This document shows positions 1 to 8,100 of a DNA stretch of 34,963 nucleotides, piece by piece. This DNA comes from Erysipelotrichaceae bacterium (GTDB taxonomy: Bacteria; Bacillota_I; Bacilli_A; Erysipelotrichales; Erysipelotrichaceae). Positions within the stretch are counted from its first letter, which is position 1. Every line of letters starts with the position of its first letter. The translations under genes and the position numbers were made by a program. The DNA is taken from contig JAUNEN010000014.1 of the NCBI GenBank assembly GCA_030525525.1, positions 1 through 34,963 on the forward strand, read 5' to 3'. The notes beneath the pieces are model-generated. The model saw nothing but the letters and a program-made list of their open reading frames with translations, was not told the DNA's origin and made no database searches.

Positions 1-360
1 GATCCATCAACTTTCATAATTTGAGGGTTGACATGGGTTCTTACATATCAGGATGGCAGAATGTAGATGCTCTGGAAGCGGCAGTATCTGATGTCAATGA
101 AGCATCAATGGACGATTATTTCAAGAAACCGGAGGAAACGGAAGCAATGAATAAACTCAAATTGCTTTTCAGAATATTCAGTGCTTTGACACCGATTCTG
201 AACCATTTTGCACCGGTATACGCAGCTGGTGATCCGGGCAATCGATGTAATTCTTCCCGGCTGGGGAATCGTGCAGGCCGGTATGCCTTTGCAAAGTCAT
301 GACCCTTCTCAGCGCATCAATGGTTTTCCTGCACTTGCCGGAGGACTGATCATCGGATGA
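1..360 (+). pseudogene. Frame-broken C-terminal gene fragment, unknown function
   Basis: One frame is open from the window edge to about 302, reading through MGSYISGWQNVDALEAAV and NKLKLLFRIFSALTPILNHF. A second frame, open from 202 to a TGA at 358-360, carries a protein-like stretch (ILPGWGIVQAGMPLQSHD, then FPALAGGLIIG). The two overlap, so a single frameshift between about 202 and 300 would join them into one C-terminus. A terminator follows at 387. I do not recognise the family, and the frameshift is inferred rather than proven. The 5' part lies outside the window. Confidence 0.35.
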
Positions 361-386
361 TCCATTTCTTACCTTTTGGTAACTAC

Positions 387-410
387 CGCACATTAATGTG
401 CGTACTTTTT
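387..410 (+). terminator. Rho-independent terminator
   Basis: Perfect stem CGCACA/TGTGCG with loop TTAA (387-402), followed by TACTTTTT. It lies downstream of the broken gene at 1-360 and upstream of the CDS at 466. Confidence 0.6.
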
Positions 411-465
411 CCGGATGTTTTCTTACTCTAGAATATGATCCGTAAGAAAGAGAGGAATTCTGAAT

Positions 466-828
466 ATGACAAATTGGGCATTAAAATTCGCGTTAAATCA
501 TGAGGGAGCTAACGTCAGAAACATCTACTACACAGCTGCTTATTTCGATCTGGAAGGTCTTACAAATCCTGCAAATGGAGAAGCCTATACTGACAATGAA
601 CTGGAAGCAATCAAGGCAAATGCTGTTAAAGGAAACGAAAACTACGTTTTTGATATCAAAGAAGGTGCATTGATTGGTATGGAAGCTTTCAATACCGGTA
701 AGATTTTCTGGTATGATGCGGAAAACGGCAGGAAGATCACTGCAAGTGCTGCACCTTTGCTTCTTGATGGTGAGACCGGCGAATTCAAAACTACTGAAGG
801 AGTTGTAGTTGCCGAAGCAGCAAAGTAA
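466..828 (+). CDS. Hypothetical small protein (120 aa)
   Basis: ATG start preceded by a purine-rich AGAGAGG ribosome site about 11 nt upstream. The 120-residue product begins MTNWALKFALNHEGANVRN and is acidic and soluble, with no signal peptide or membrane segment. It contains the phrase AAYFDLEGLTNPANGEAYT and ends in an alanine-rich tail. I do not recognise the family. It lies 67 nt upstream of an HxlR regulator on the same strand; that regulator has its own promoter-like element in the gap, so the two may be separately transcribed. HxlR regulators often control redox or detoxification genes nearby, but nothing in this sequence itself points to such a role. Confidence 0.6.
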   Translation: MTNWALKFALNHEGANVRNIYYTAAYFDLEGLTNPANGEAYTDNELEAIKANAVKGNENYVFDIKEGALIGMEAFNTGKIFWYDAENGRKITASAAPLLLDGETGEFKTTEGVVVAEAAK

Positions 829-849
829 CGCTTTCTAAAGGATAGTAAC

Positions 850-879
850 TTCCTGTCAGTAACCAGGAAATGGTATAAT
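850..879 (+). promoter_or_regulatory. Extended -10 promoter with dyad operator for the HxlR gene
   Basis: An extended -10 (TGG then TATAAT at 874-879) lies 16 nt before the HxlR start. Just upstream is the inverted repeat TTCCTG (850-855) / CAGGAA (864-869), and AGTAAC occurs twice around it. A dyad in the -35 position suggests autoregulation by the HxlR protein; that link is inferred. Confidence 0.45.
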
Positions 880-895
880 CTTTTCGGGTGTTATT

Positions 896-1228
896 ATGAT
901 AAAGACATATACAGATTGTCCGGTAGAATATACCGCTTCTCTTCTTGGAAATAAATGGAAGCCATTGATCCTGAGAGAGTTATTGACCGGGACCAAACGA
1001 TATAACGAACTGACGAGAAATGTTGTAGGCATCTCGCCGAAAGTATTAACCGAAAATCTCCGGGAACTGGAGGAAGATGGCATATTATCACGGAAAGTGT
1101 ATCCGGAGGTTCCGCCACGAGTTGAGTATTCTTTGACAGAAAAAGGCAATGATCTTCGTGATGTCATCAATGCCATGATGGCATATGGCAACAAATACAA
1201 AAACTCTAAAAGAACGCAAGCAAACTGA
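896..1228 (+). CDS. HxlR-family winged-helix transcriptional regulator
   Basis: The 110-residue protein has the HxlR-family layout: an N-terminal Cys followed by a winged helix (GNKWKPLILRELLTGTKRY, then LTRNVVGISPKVLTENLREL, then wing VEYSLTEKG). HxlR/DUF24 regulators act as dimers and several use the N-terminal Cys as a redox or electrophile sensor. Here Cys8 in TYTDCPVEY is in that position, so redox sensing is plausible. Length matches the family. The ribosome site is weak (GGGTG). Its stop codon lies inside the 5' arm of its own terminator. Target genes are unknown; the 120-aa gene upstream is the nearest candidate, and a dyad in its promoter suggests self-control. Confidence 0.9.
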   Translation: MIKTYTDCPVEYTASLLGNKWKPLILRELLTGTKRYNELTRNVVGISPKVLTENLRELEEDGILSRKVYPEVPPRVEYSLTEKGNDLRDVINAMMAYGNKYKNSKRTQAN

Positions 1229-1242
1229 AACTTGCGTTTTTT
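1213..1242 (+). terminator. Rho-independent terminator of the HxlR gene
   Basis: Stem AACGCAAG (1213-1220) / CTTGCGTT (1231-1238) with a following T run to 1242. The CDS stop codon (1226-1228) falls in the loop. The next 170 nt or so (1243-1419) hold no gene I can support. Confidence 0.85.
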
Positions 1243-1419
1243 AATTTCCTTATTGCGGATGGTTTGTCGGTAACTCTCAAATTAAGTCGAAAAGATCTGA
1301 AAAATGTGGAGAAGTATTGCAATATTGCGTTAAAACGGGACAAACACGGGAAGGCATTGCAGATGAAAACAGCTATAATTTTTCTTGTAAACAGAAGGCC
1401 TGAAGTTTACTGAGAAAGA

Positions 1420-1550
1420 ATGGATGCAGGGCTAGATATTGATGATAAGAAAGTTGCAGATATCGATCGCGAAGGAGCTTTTATGGCTCCAGAACGTGTA
1501 TCATTAGTTACTCAATATATACTAGAACACTTCAATCAGAAAACTTACAG
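1420..1550 (+). pseudogene. Remnant resembling a type I restriction HsdR subunit
   Basis: About 43 codons read DIDDKKVADIDREG and then RVSLVTQYILEHFNQKTY. This resembles, from memory of the family, the inter-domain segment of type I restriction HsdR helicase subunits, where a phrase like YILEHFDQKT precedes the second helicase lobe. The similarity stops at the TY residues and the frame runs into an unrelated lipoprotein sequence. No ribosome site or promoter is evident. If right, nearly all of a large restriction gene is missing. No HsdM or HsdS is present in the window. Confidence 0.4.
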
Positions 1551-1570
1551 TAGCGGCAGTCCTCTTCTGC

Positions 1571-2197
1571 ATGACCGGATGTACGGCAACACAGGCTATG
1601 CAGGAAACACCGTCGCCTACATTTTCTTCGGCTGGTAAAGAAGTCATCTCAGTCACGAAGAAAGCTGCAGATACGATTCAGAAAGAAGCGGACAAGGCTG
1701 CTGGTAAGCTTCATCAGGAAGAAAACAGTCCGGATGATTCCAAAACCGAAAAGAAACCACAGGAAAATAGTAATTCAGGTACTGAAACATCCAGGTCTTC
1801 CAGACAGCAGGAAGTGCCAACAGCAACCCCTGTCCCTCAGCAAGCCACAGTACCTGATCCAACACCTGAACCTACTCCAGAGCCGGAACCGGAGCCAGTT
1901 TATGAGGAACCTGTTTATCAGGAACCGGTTCCAACACCTGCTCCGCCTCCTCAGCCATGTCCGGGAGGAAAGAATCCGGATCTGGGATGTGAAGTCATCC
2001 TCGACAGCAATTATTACCGTGAAACGTTTGGCAGCTATAACGAAGCCATGGTCAGAGGACAGTACTACATGGACGAGGTCATGTATATCGGTGATATTGA
2101 GATCACCAGCTATTCCGTGCAGGAGGTTTACCGGAATGATCATTCCATTGCCTACTACGGACTTAAACATTGGTTAAATGGATCTCTGATCCAGTGA
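1571..2197 (+). CDS. Proline-rich lipoprotein, probably lacking its true start
   Basis: The open frame actually extends back to just after a TAG at 1523-1525 and encodes a lipoprotein signal: positively charged RK, hydrophobic LTVAAVLFC, then MTGC as lipobox with the acylated Cys. No ATG, GTG or TTG lies before this signal in frame, so the first Met (1571) sits inside the signal next to the lipobox. After the Cys come a Lys/Glu/Ala-rich segment and a wall-spanning Pro-Glu region (PTPEPTPEPEPEPVYEEPV). A C-terminal domain of about 75 residues follows, beginning with a CPGG...LGC Cys pair and rich in Tyr. The role is unknown, probably cell surface. The missing start coincides with the junction to the HsdR-like remnant, so this is probably a 5'-damaged gene. 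Confidence 0.5.
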   Translation: MTGCTATQAMQETPSPTFSSAGKEVISVTKKAADTIQKEADKAAGKLHQEENSPDDSKTEKKPQENSNSGTETSRSSRQQEVPTATPVPQQATVPDPTPEPTPEPEPEPVYEEPVYQEPVPTPAPPPQPCPGGKNPDLGCEVILDSNYYRETFGSYNEAMVRGQYYMDEVMYIGDIEITSYSVQEVYRNDHSIAYYGLKHWLNGSLIQ

Positions 2198-2255
2198 TCA
2201 TACAGAGAACTTCGGTTATGCTAGTCATAAGGCCATGTAAAAGGAGATTGTTTTT

Positions 2256-2321
2256 ATGTATGCAACGGATCATGAAGTCTCAGATTTCAGACAGCTTTCT
2301 TTCAAAACGATTTTTCCCTGA
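2256..2321 (+). pseudogene. Orphan SD-ATG with 21-codon ORF, possible 5' gene stub
   Basis: A good ribosome site (AAAAGGAGA) with proper spacing precedes an ATG at 2256. The frame runs MYATDHEV and then enters the antisense of the purF 3' end, stopping at 2319-2321. A strong start leading only into the tail of a convergent gene suggests the rest of the gene was lost by deletion. It could also be chance. Confidence 0.25.
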
Positions 2322-3686
2322 ATCATCGGGAACTTCGGTCGGATAGTTTCCCGCAAAGCAGGCGCTGCAGTAGGAATGATGCGTCAGCTCTTTCAGACTT
2401 TGAAGAGGCAGATAGCCGAGTGAATCCGCCCCGATCAGGCGGGCGGTTTCCTCAGCAGTGTTATGGGCGGCGATCAGGTTCTCACTGGAATCAATATCCG
2501 TTCCGTAATAACAGGGATAAAGAAACGGCGGTGCGCAGACGCGCATGTGGACTTCCTGAGCGCCGGCTTCCTTCAGAAGTGAAACAATCCGTCTGCATGT
2601 GGTGCCTCGGACGATGGAATCGTCAATCAGCACCACTTTTTTGTCTTTGACAGCATTCTCAATGACCGAAAGCTTAATCCGCACCTGGTCAGAACGGTGA
2701 TCCGGAGCGATGAATGTGCGGCCGATGTATTTGTTTTTGATCAGGATGTTTTCGTATGGAATGCCGGACGCCCGGCTGTAGCCGACTGCTGCGTCAAGAC
2801 CTGAGTCCGGCACGCCCGCCACAAGGTCCGCTGTGACCGGGTGGACATGGGCGAGAATTTCACCTGCCTTTAAACGTGATTCATGGACGGACATGCCGTC
2901 GATCACTGAATCAGGTCTGGCAAAATAGATATATTCGAAAATGCAGAATCTGCGCTCTGCCTGACGGCAGTGTTCTGTACGGGAAATGATTCCATGGTCT
3001 GTAAAGATGATGATCTCGCCGGGCATGACATCGCGGATCAGTGTTCCACCTGCGGCGGTGATTGCGCAGCTTTCAGAAGCTGCAAGATATGTGCCGTCTT
3101 CCCTTTTCCCGATGCAGAGCGGCCTGAAGCCGTAAGGGTCCCTGGCCGCGATCAGCTTGCGCGGAGACATTAGCACCAGTGAATAGGCGCCTTCAAATTC
3201 ATCCATCGCCGCGCTCAGGGAATCTTCAATGCTGGATGTCCGCAGTCTTTGACCGGTGATGAGATAGGCGATCGTTTCGGTATCGCTGGTCGTATGGAAA
3301 ATGGCGCCGGAAAGTTCCAGCCGGTCGCGCAGTTTCGCGGCATTGGCGAGGTTGCCGTTATGGGCGAGCGCCATTCTGCCCTTCTGATGATTGACAAGAA
3401 GCGGCTGCACATTGGCCGCGGCGGCACCGCCGGTTGTCGCATAGCGGGTATGGCCGACCGCCATACGGCCTTTGGGAAACGCGTTCAGAGCCTGTTCGCT
3501 GAATACTTCCGAAACAAGTCCCGGCGCCTTATGCGAAACAAAGACGCCGTCATCGTTGACAACAATTCCGCATCCTTCCTGGCCCCTGTGCTGCAAAGCA
3601 TACAGACCGGCGCAGACAATCCGGCTGACATCGCAGGACTGTTTTGCAAAGATGCCGAAAACGCCGCATTCTTCATGAATACTCAT
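2280..3686 (-). CDS. purF: Amidophosphoribosyltransferase PurF
   Basis: Catalyses the first committed step of purine synthesis: glutamine + PRPP to phosphoribosylamine. The N-terminal Ntn-hydrolase glutaminase begins after a short propeptide at the nucleophilic Cys of EECGVFGIF; HRGQEGCGI and NGNLANA are glutaminase motifs. The C-terminal phosphoribosyltransferase has the PRPP loop VVLIDDSIVRGTT. Cys residues in RFCIFEYIYF, RVCAPPF and YCSACFAGNYP match the [4Fe-4S] ligands of Bacillus-type PurF. Length (468 aa) is normal. I chose the second ATG (3686) because AAGGA then lies 7 nt upstream; the ATG at 3692 would be too close. It follows gltD by 16 nt and so appears to be the last gene of the GOGAT operon rather than part of a pur cluster. 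Confidence 0.95.
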   Translation of the reverse strand: MSIHEECGVFGIFAKQSCDVSRIVCAGLYALQHRGQEGCGIVVNDDGVFVSHKAPGLVSEVFSEQALNAFPKGRMAVGHTRYATTGGAAAANVQPLLVNHQKGRMALAHNGNLANAAKLRDRLELSGAIFHTTSDTETIAYLITGQRLRTSSIEDSLSAAMDEFEGAYSLVLMSPRKLIAARDPYGFRPLCIGKREDGTYLAASESCAITAAGGTLIRDVMPGEIIIFTDHGIISRTEHCRQAERRFCIFEYIYFARPDSVIDGMSVHESRLKAGEILAHVHPVTADLVAGVPDSGLDAAVGYSRASGIPYENILIKNKYIGRTFIAPDHRSDQVRIKLSVIENAVKDKKVVLIDDSIVRGTTCRRIVSLLKEAGAQEVHMRVCAPPFLYPCYYGTDIDSSENLIAAHNTAEETARLIGADSLGYLPLQSLKELTHHSYCSACFAGNYPTEVPDDSGKNRFERKLSEI

Positions 3687-3702
3687 CTGCATGTCCTTTC
3701 TT

Positions 3703-5154
3703 TCAGATCAGATTGGTATAGCCCATCAGCCATTCATCCACTTCCACGGCGCATTCCAGCCCTTCGCGGATGGCCCAGACAACCAGGGAAGCTCCCCTGT
3801 GCATGTCGCCGCAGCTGAAGATCCCGCTGATGTTTGATGCATAGCTGTTTTCCTTCGAGGCGACTGTATTGCGCCTGCTCAGCTCAATCCCTGCCGAAAG
3901 CGGCAGTTCTGTTTCGCATCCGGTGAATCCGGCGGCGATGATCAGCAGATCGCATGGCAGGATATCCCGTTCCTCACTGATGACCGGCCGGCCTTCTTCA
4001 AAGTGGATTTTCGCGGTTTCAACCGCCTTCAGGGCGCCGTCCTCTGTGATCAGATTTGTCAGTGTCGTGGACCAGATCCGCGGATCATTTCCATATAAGC
4101 AGATCGCTTCCTCCTGGCCGTAATCGGTTTTCAGCACTTTCGGCCACTCTGGCCAGGGATTGTTTTCCCTTCGTTCTTTTGGCGGAGAAGGCATCATTTC
4201 AATCTGCACAGCAGACGTGCACTTCTGGCGGATCGCTGTCGCAAGACAGTCATTTCCGGTATCCCCGCCGCCGAGGATCACCACGTTTCTGCCGGCCGCG
4301 CTGATTTCCGGAAGGCCCGGAAGGCTTCTGGTGGTTTCCGAAAGATACGTGATCGCCCTGATGACGCCCTTTGTGTTTTCAATGCCTTCAAGATCAGGCA
4401 TTCTGGCCTGTGAAGCCCCGCAGGCAAGAATCACGGCGTCATATTCCTCCTGCAGTTCTGCAAGAGAAATGTCCTTGCCGGCTGAAACGCCTGTGATAAA
4501 CCGAATTCCTTCTTCGGCCATCAGAGAGATACGGCGCTCCACAACCTTCTTGTCAAGTTTCATGTTGGGAATACCGTACATGAGAAGACCGCCCGGCTTC
4601 CCGCTTCTTTCATAGACTGTTACGTGATGGCCTCTTTGGTTCAGACGGTATGCCACCGCAAGACCGGCCGGGCCGCTGCCGATGACCGCCGCCTTTTTCG
4701 CTGTGCGCACCGGGATTTCTTCAGCCCGGATCAGGTTATTGGCAAAGCCGGTATCAGAAAGAAAGCGTTCGTTATCGCGGACTGTGACAGGTTCGCCATC
4801 GTATCCGTTGATACATGCCTTTTCGCATAAAGCCGGACATACCCTGCCGGTGAATTCGGGAAACGGGTTGGTTTTGAGCAATCTTCTTAAAGCATGTTCA
4901 TCATTGCCGCGGTAAATCTGATCATTCCATTCCGGGATCAGATTATGAAGCGGACAGCCGGTCACCATCCCGGAAAGACGGATGGCAGACTGGCAGTAAG
5001 GAACGCCGCAGTTCATACAGCGTGACGCCTGTTTCCGTCTTTCTTCCGTTTTTGAACAAAGGCGGATCTCGTCATAATCATTGATTCTTTCAGCGCATGC
5101 GCGCTCACTGTCTTCTCTTCTTGAATAAAGAAGGAATCCGTCCGGTTTTCCCAT
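3703..5154 (-). CDS. gltD: Glutamate synthase small (beta) subunit
   Basis: Passes electrons from NAD(P)H through FAD and iron-sulfur clusters to the large subunit. The N-terminal Cys motifs (CMNCGVPYCQ, CPALCEKAC) bind [4Fe-4S] clusters. The FAD-binding Rossmann motif is VIGSGPAGLAVAYRL and the NAD(P)H one is VVILGGGDTGNDC. The C-terminal GIFSCGDMHRGASLVVWAI motif closes the FAD site. Length 483 aa is normal. The start is the ATG at 5154, which overlaps the gltB stop as TGATG behind GGAGG; the same frame is open further upstream, but that extension lies inside gltB and is not protein-like. Translational coupling to gltB fits the fixed subunit stoichiometry. Confidence 0.96.
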   Translation of the reverse strand: MGKPDGFLLYSRREDSERACAERINDYDEIRLCSKTEERRKQASRCMNCGVPYCQSAIRLSGMVTGCPLHNLIPEWNDQIYRGNDEHALRRLLKTNPFPEFTGRVCPALCEKACINGYDGEPVTVRDNERFLSDTGFANNLIRAEEIPVRTAKKAAVIGSGPAGLAVAYRLNQRGHHVTVYERSGKPGGLLMYGIPNMKLDKKVVERRISLMAEEGIRFITGVSAGKDISLAELQEEYDAVILACGASQARMPDLEGIENTKGVIRAITYLSETTRSLPGLPEISAAGRNVVILGGGDTGNDCLATAIRQKCTSAVQIEMMPSPPKERRENNPWPEWPKVLKTDYGQEEAICLYGNDPRIWSTTLTNLITEDGALKAVETAKIHFEEGRPVISEERDILPCDLLIIAAGFTGCETELPLSAGIELSRRNTVASKENSYASNISGIFSCGDMHRGASLVVWAIREGLECAVEVDEWLMGYTNLI

Positions 5155-8100
5155 CACACACCTCCATGTGCCTGCGTCAGTTCGCTGAACGCCGCCATTT
5201 CGGCGTTCTGACGGCTGATGCCCTGTTCTTCGTAATAAGAGATTCTCTCCACAATTGCCTGATATGGCGCCGCGATGATTTTCTTGAAATGCGGCAGCCA
5301 TTCCTCTTCATTGTCGAGAATCATCTTCGCTCTCTTCGATCCGGTTTCCCGGTAATAGTCTTCCAGGATTTCCCTGAGCTGGTGAATATCGTATTTGTCA
5401 CTGACTTCCTTTAAAACCAGGGAACCGGAGCTGATCTGGCGGTACAGGACGTGATGTTCATCGAGCACATACGCGACGCCGCCGCTCATGCCGGCCGCGA
5501 AGTTTTTGCCGGTTTCTCCGAGGATGACCGCGATTCCGCCGGTCATATATTCAAGCCCATGGTCGCCGCACCCTTCGCACACAGCCCGGGCACCGCTGTT
5601 GCGCACACAGAAACGCTCACCGGCAATCCCGGCGAAATATGCGGTTCCCGATGTCGCGCCGTACAGGGCGACATTGCCGGCGATGATATTCTGATCCCAG
5701 GCAAAGGAAGCTTCCTTTTTCGGCACAATCACAATCTTTCCGCCGCTGAGACCCTTGCCGACGTAATCGTTGGCATCGCCATGGAGTCTGAGTGTCAGAC
5801 CGGCAGGAATAAAGGCGCCGAAGGACTGGCCGGCCGAGCCGGTGCATTCCACAGTCCAGGTATCGTCCGCCTCCTTTTCTCTGCGGGTGCGGATAATCTC
5901 TGAACCAAGCAGTGTTCCGACGGTGCGGTCGGATGCGCTGAGCTGAATGTCAATATGTCGTTTCTTCTTTGTTTTCAGACAGGCACTGTGCCATGGAATC
6001 AATGTGCGCATGTCGACTGTTTTTTCAAGTGAGAAGTCAAACTCATGCCCCTTTTCATAATGAACCGGCAGGCTTTCCTTCAGAACAGAGGCATACGGCA
6101 GATCGGATTGCGTCACAAGGAGATCGCTTCTGCCGATCAGTTCATCCATTGTCCTGATTCCAAGAGACGACATGATATGGCGGACTTCTTCTGCGATCAT
6201 CAGCATATAGTTCATGACATGTTCCGGTTTTCCTTTGAAGCGGGCACGCAGCGTTTTGTTCTGGGTCGCAATGCCGAACGGACAGGTGTCTTTTGAACAG
6301 ACCCGCATCATCATACAGCCCATTGAGACAAGCGGTCCGCTGGCAAAGCCGAATTCCTCCGCTCCCAGCATTGCCGCGATCACCACATCACGGCCGCTCA
6401 TGAGTTTGCCGTCTGTCTGCAGAATCACGCGCTCACGGAGATTGCTGGCGGTTAAAGCGCGGTGGGCTTCAATCACACCCAGCTCCCATGGCAGGCCGGC
6501 ATGATGAATCGAGCTGAACGGAGCCGCACCTGTGCCGCCGTCATTGGATGAAATCAGAATGACACCGGCTCCGGCCTTGGCAACGCCGCAGGCGATGGTG
6601 CCGACTCCCTTCTCGCTGACCAGCTTGACGGAAATCCGGGCGTCCCGGTTCGCGTTTTTCAGATCATAAATCAGCTGGGCAAGATCCTCGATCGAATAGA
6701 TGTCATGATGCGGAGGCGGGGAAATCAGAGCCACGCCGGGCGTTGAACAGCGGGTGGCAGCCACCCATGGATATACCTTGGCGGCAGGCAGATGTCCGCC
6801 TTCTCCGGGTTTTGCGCCCTGAGCCATCTTGATCTGGATTTCTTTTGCACTGTCAAGATATTCCAGATTGACGCCAAAACGGCCGGAAGCGACCTGTTTG
6901 ACGGCAGAGCTGCGGATGGTATTGAAACGGGCGGGATCTTCGCCGCCTTCACCTGTGTTGGACCGCGCCCCGAGACGGTTCATGGCTTCTGCCATGGTTT
7001 CATGGGCTTCCTTTGAAATGGAGCCGAAGGACATAGCACCGGTATTGAAGCGCTTCACGATCTCTTCCGCCGCTTCGACTTCTTCCAGCGGGACAGGCGT
7101 CTGATCCTTTGCGAAAGAACAGGTATCGCGCAGATGGTGCGGCTTCATCGCATACAGAAGCTCTGTATAGTGTTCAAAGTCTTCATACTTCCCGCTTCTG
7201 CACGCTTTCTGCAGAGCGACAATCACCTCGGGCGAATAGAGATGGCTTTCCGCGGCGCGATTGGAGCGCAGGCCATGGCTGCCGATGCTGTCGAGGGTGG
7301 TGTCTGTCTGTAATCCCAGCGGGTCAAAGGCATGTGAGTGGCGGTATAAGATGTCTTCTTCAATGTCTTTGATGGTGATCGGACCGCCGTCGGAAACCGT
7401 GCCGCAGAAGTATCTGTCAATCACTTCGTCTGAAAGGCCGAGGGATTCAAAGATTCTGGCGGACTGGTAGGACTGAATTGTGGAAACACCCATCTTGGCG
7501 GCGATCCTGACAATCCCGTCCCGGATGGCGCTGTTGTAATCATCAATCGCCGTGTGGTAATCCTTGTCCAGAATGCCGAGATCAATCAGCTCGACTATGC
7601 ATTCCTGGGCAAGGTACGGATGAACCGCCCGGGCCCCGAAGCCCAGCAGCGCAGCACATTCGTGAACAGTGCATGGTTCGCCGCTTTCGACAATCAGGGA
7701 AACCCTGGTGCATTTTTTGGTGCGCACCATGTGCTGCTCCACGGCGGAAACCGCCAGCAGGCACGGGATGGGCAGATGGTTTTCATCAATGCCGCGGTCG
7801 CTTAAAACAAGAATATTGGCACCGGCTGTATAGGCTCTGTCGCAGCTGAAACAAAGCTGCTCCACCGCTTTTTCAAGCGAGGTATTGGGATAGTACAGCA
7901 TACTGATCACGGCACATTTCAGCTTCTGCTGATTCAGAGCCTTGATTTTCATCATATCGGTTCCGGACAGGATCGGGTTGCTGATTTCAAGAACCGCACA
8001 GTTGGTGCTTTTTTCTTCGAGGAGATTTCCTTCCGAGCCAAGATAGACAGCGGTATCCGTTACGATCTTTTCACGGATGGAATCAATCGGCGGATTGGTA

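Noticed and set aside
5155-5301. Upstream extension of gltD inside gltB
   Set aside because: The added 49 residues are antithetical to family length and are the gltB 3' end read in another frame; GGAGG and TGATG fix the start at 5154.
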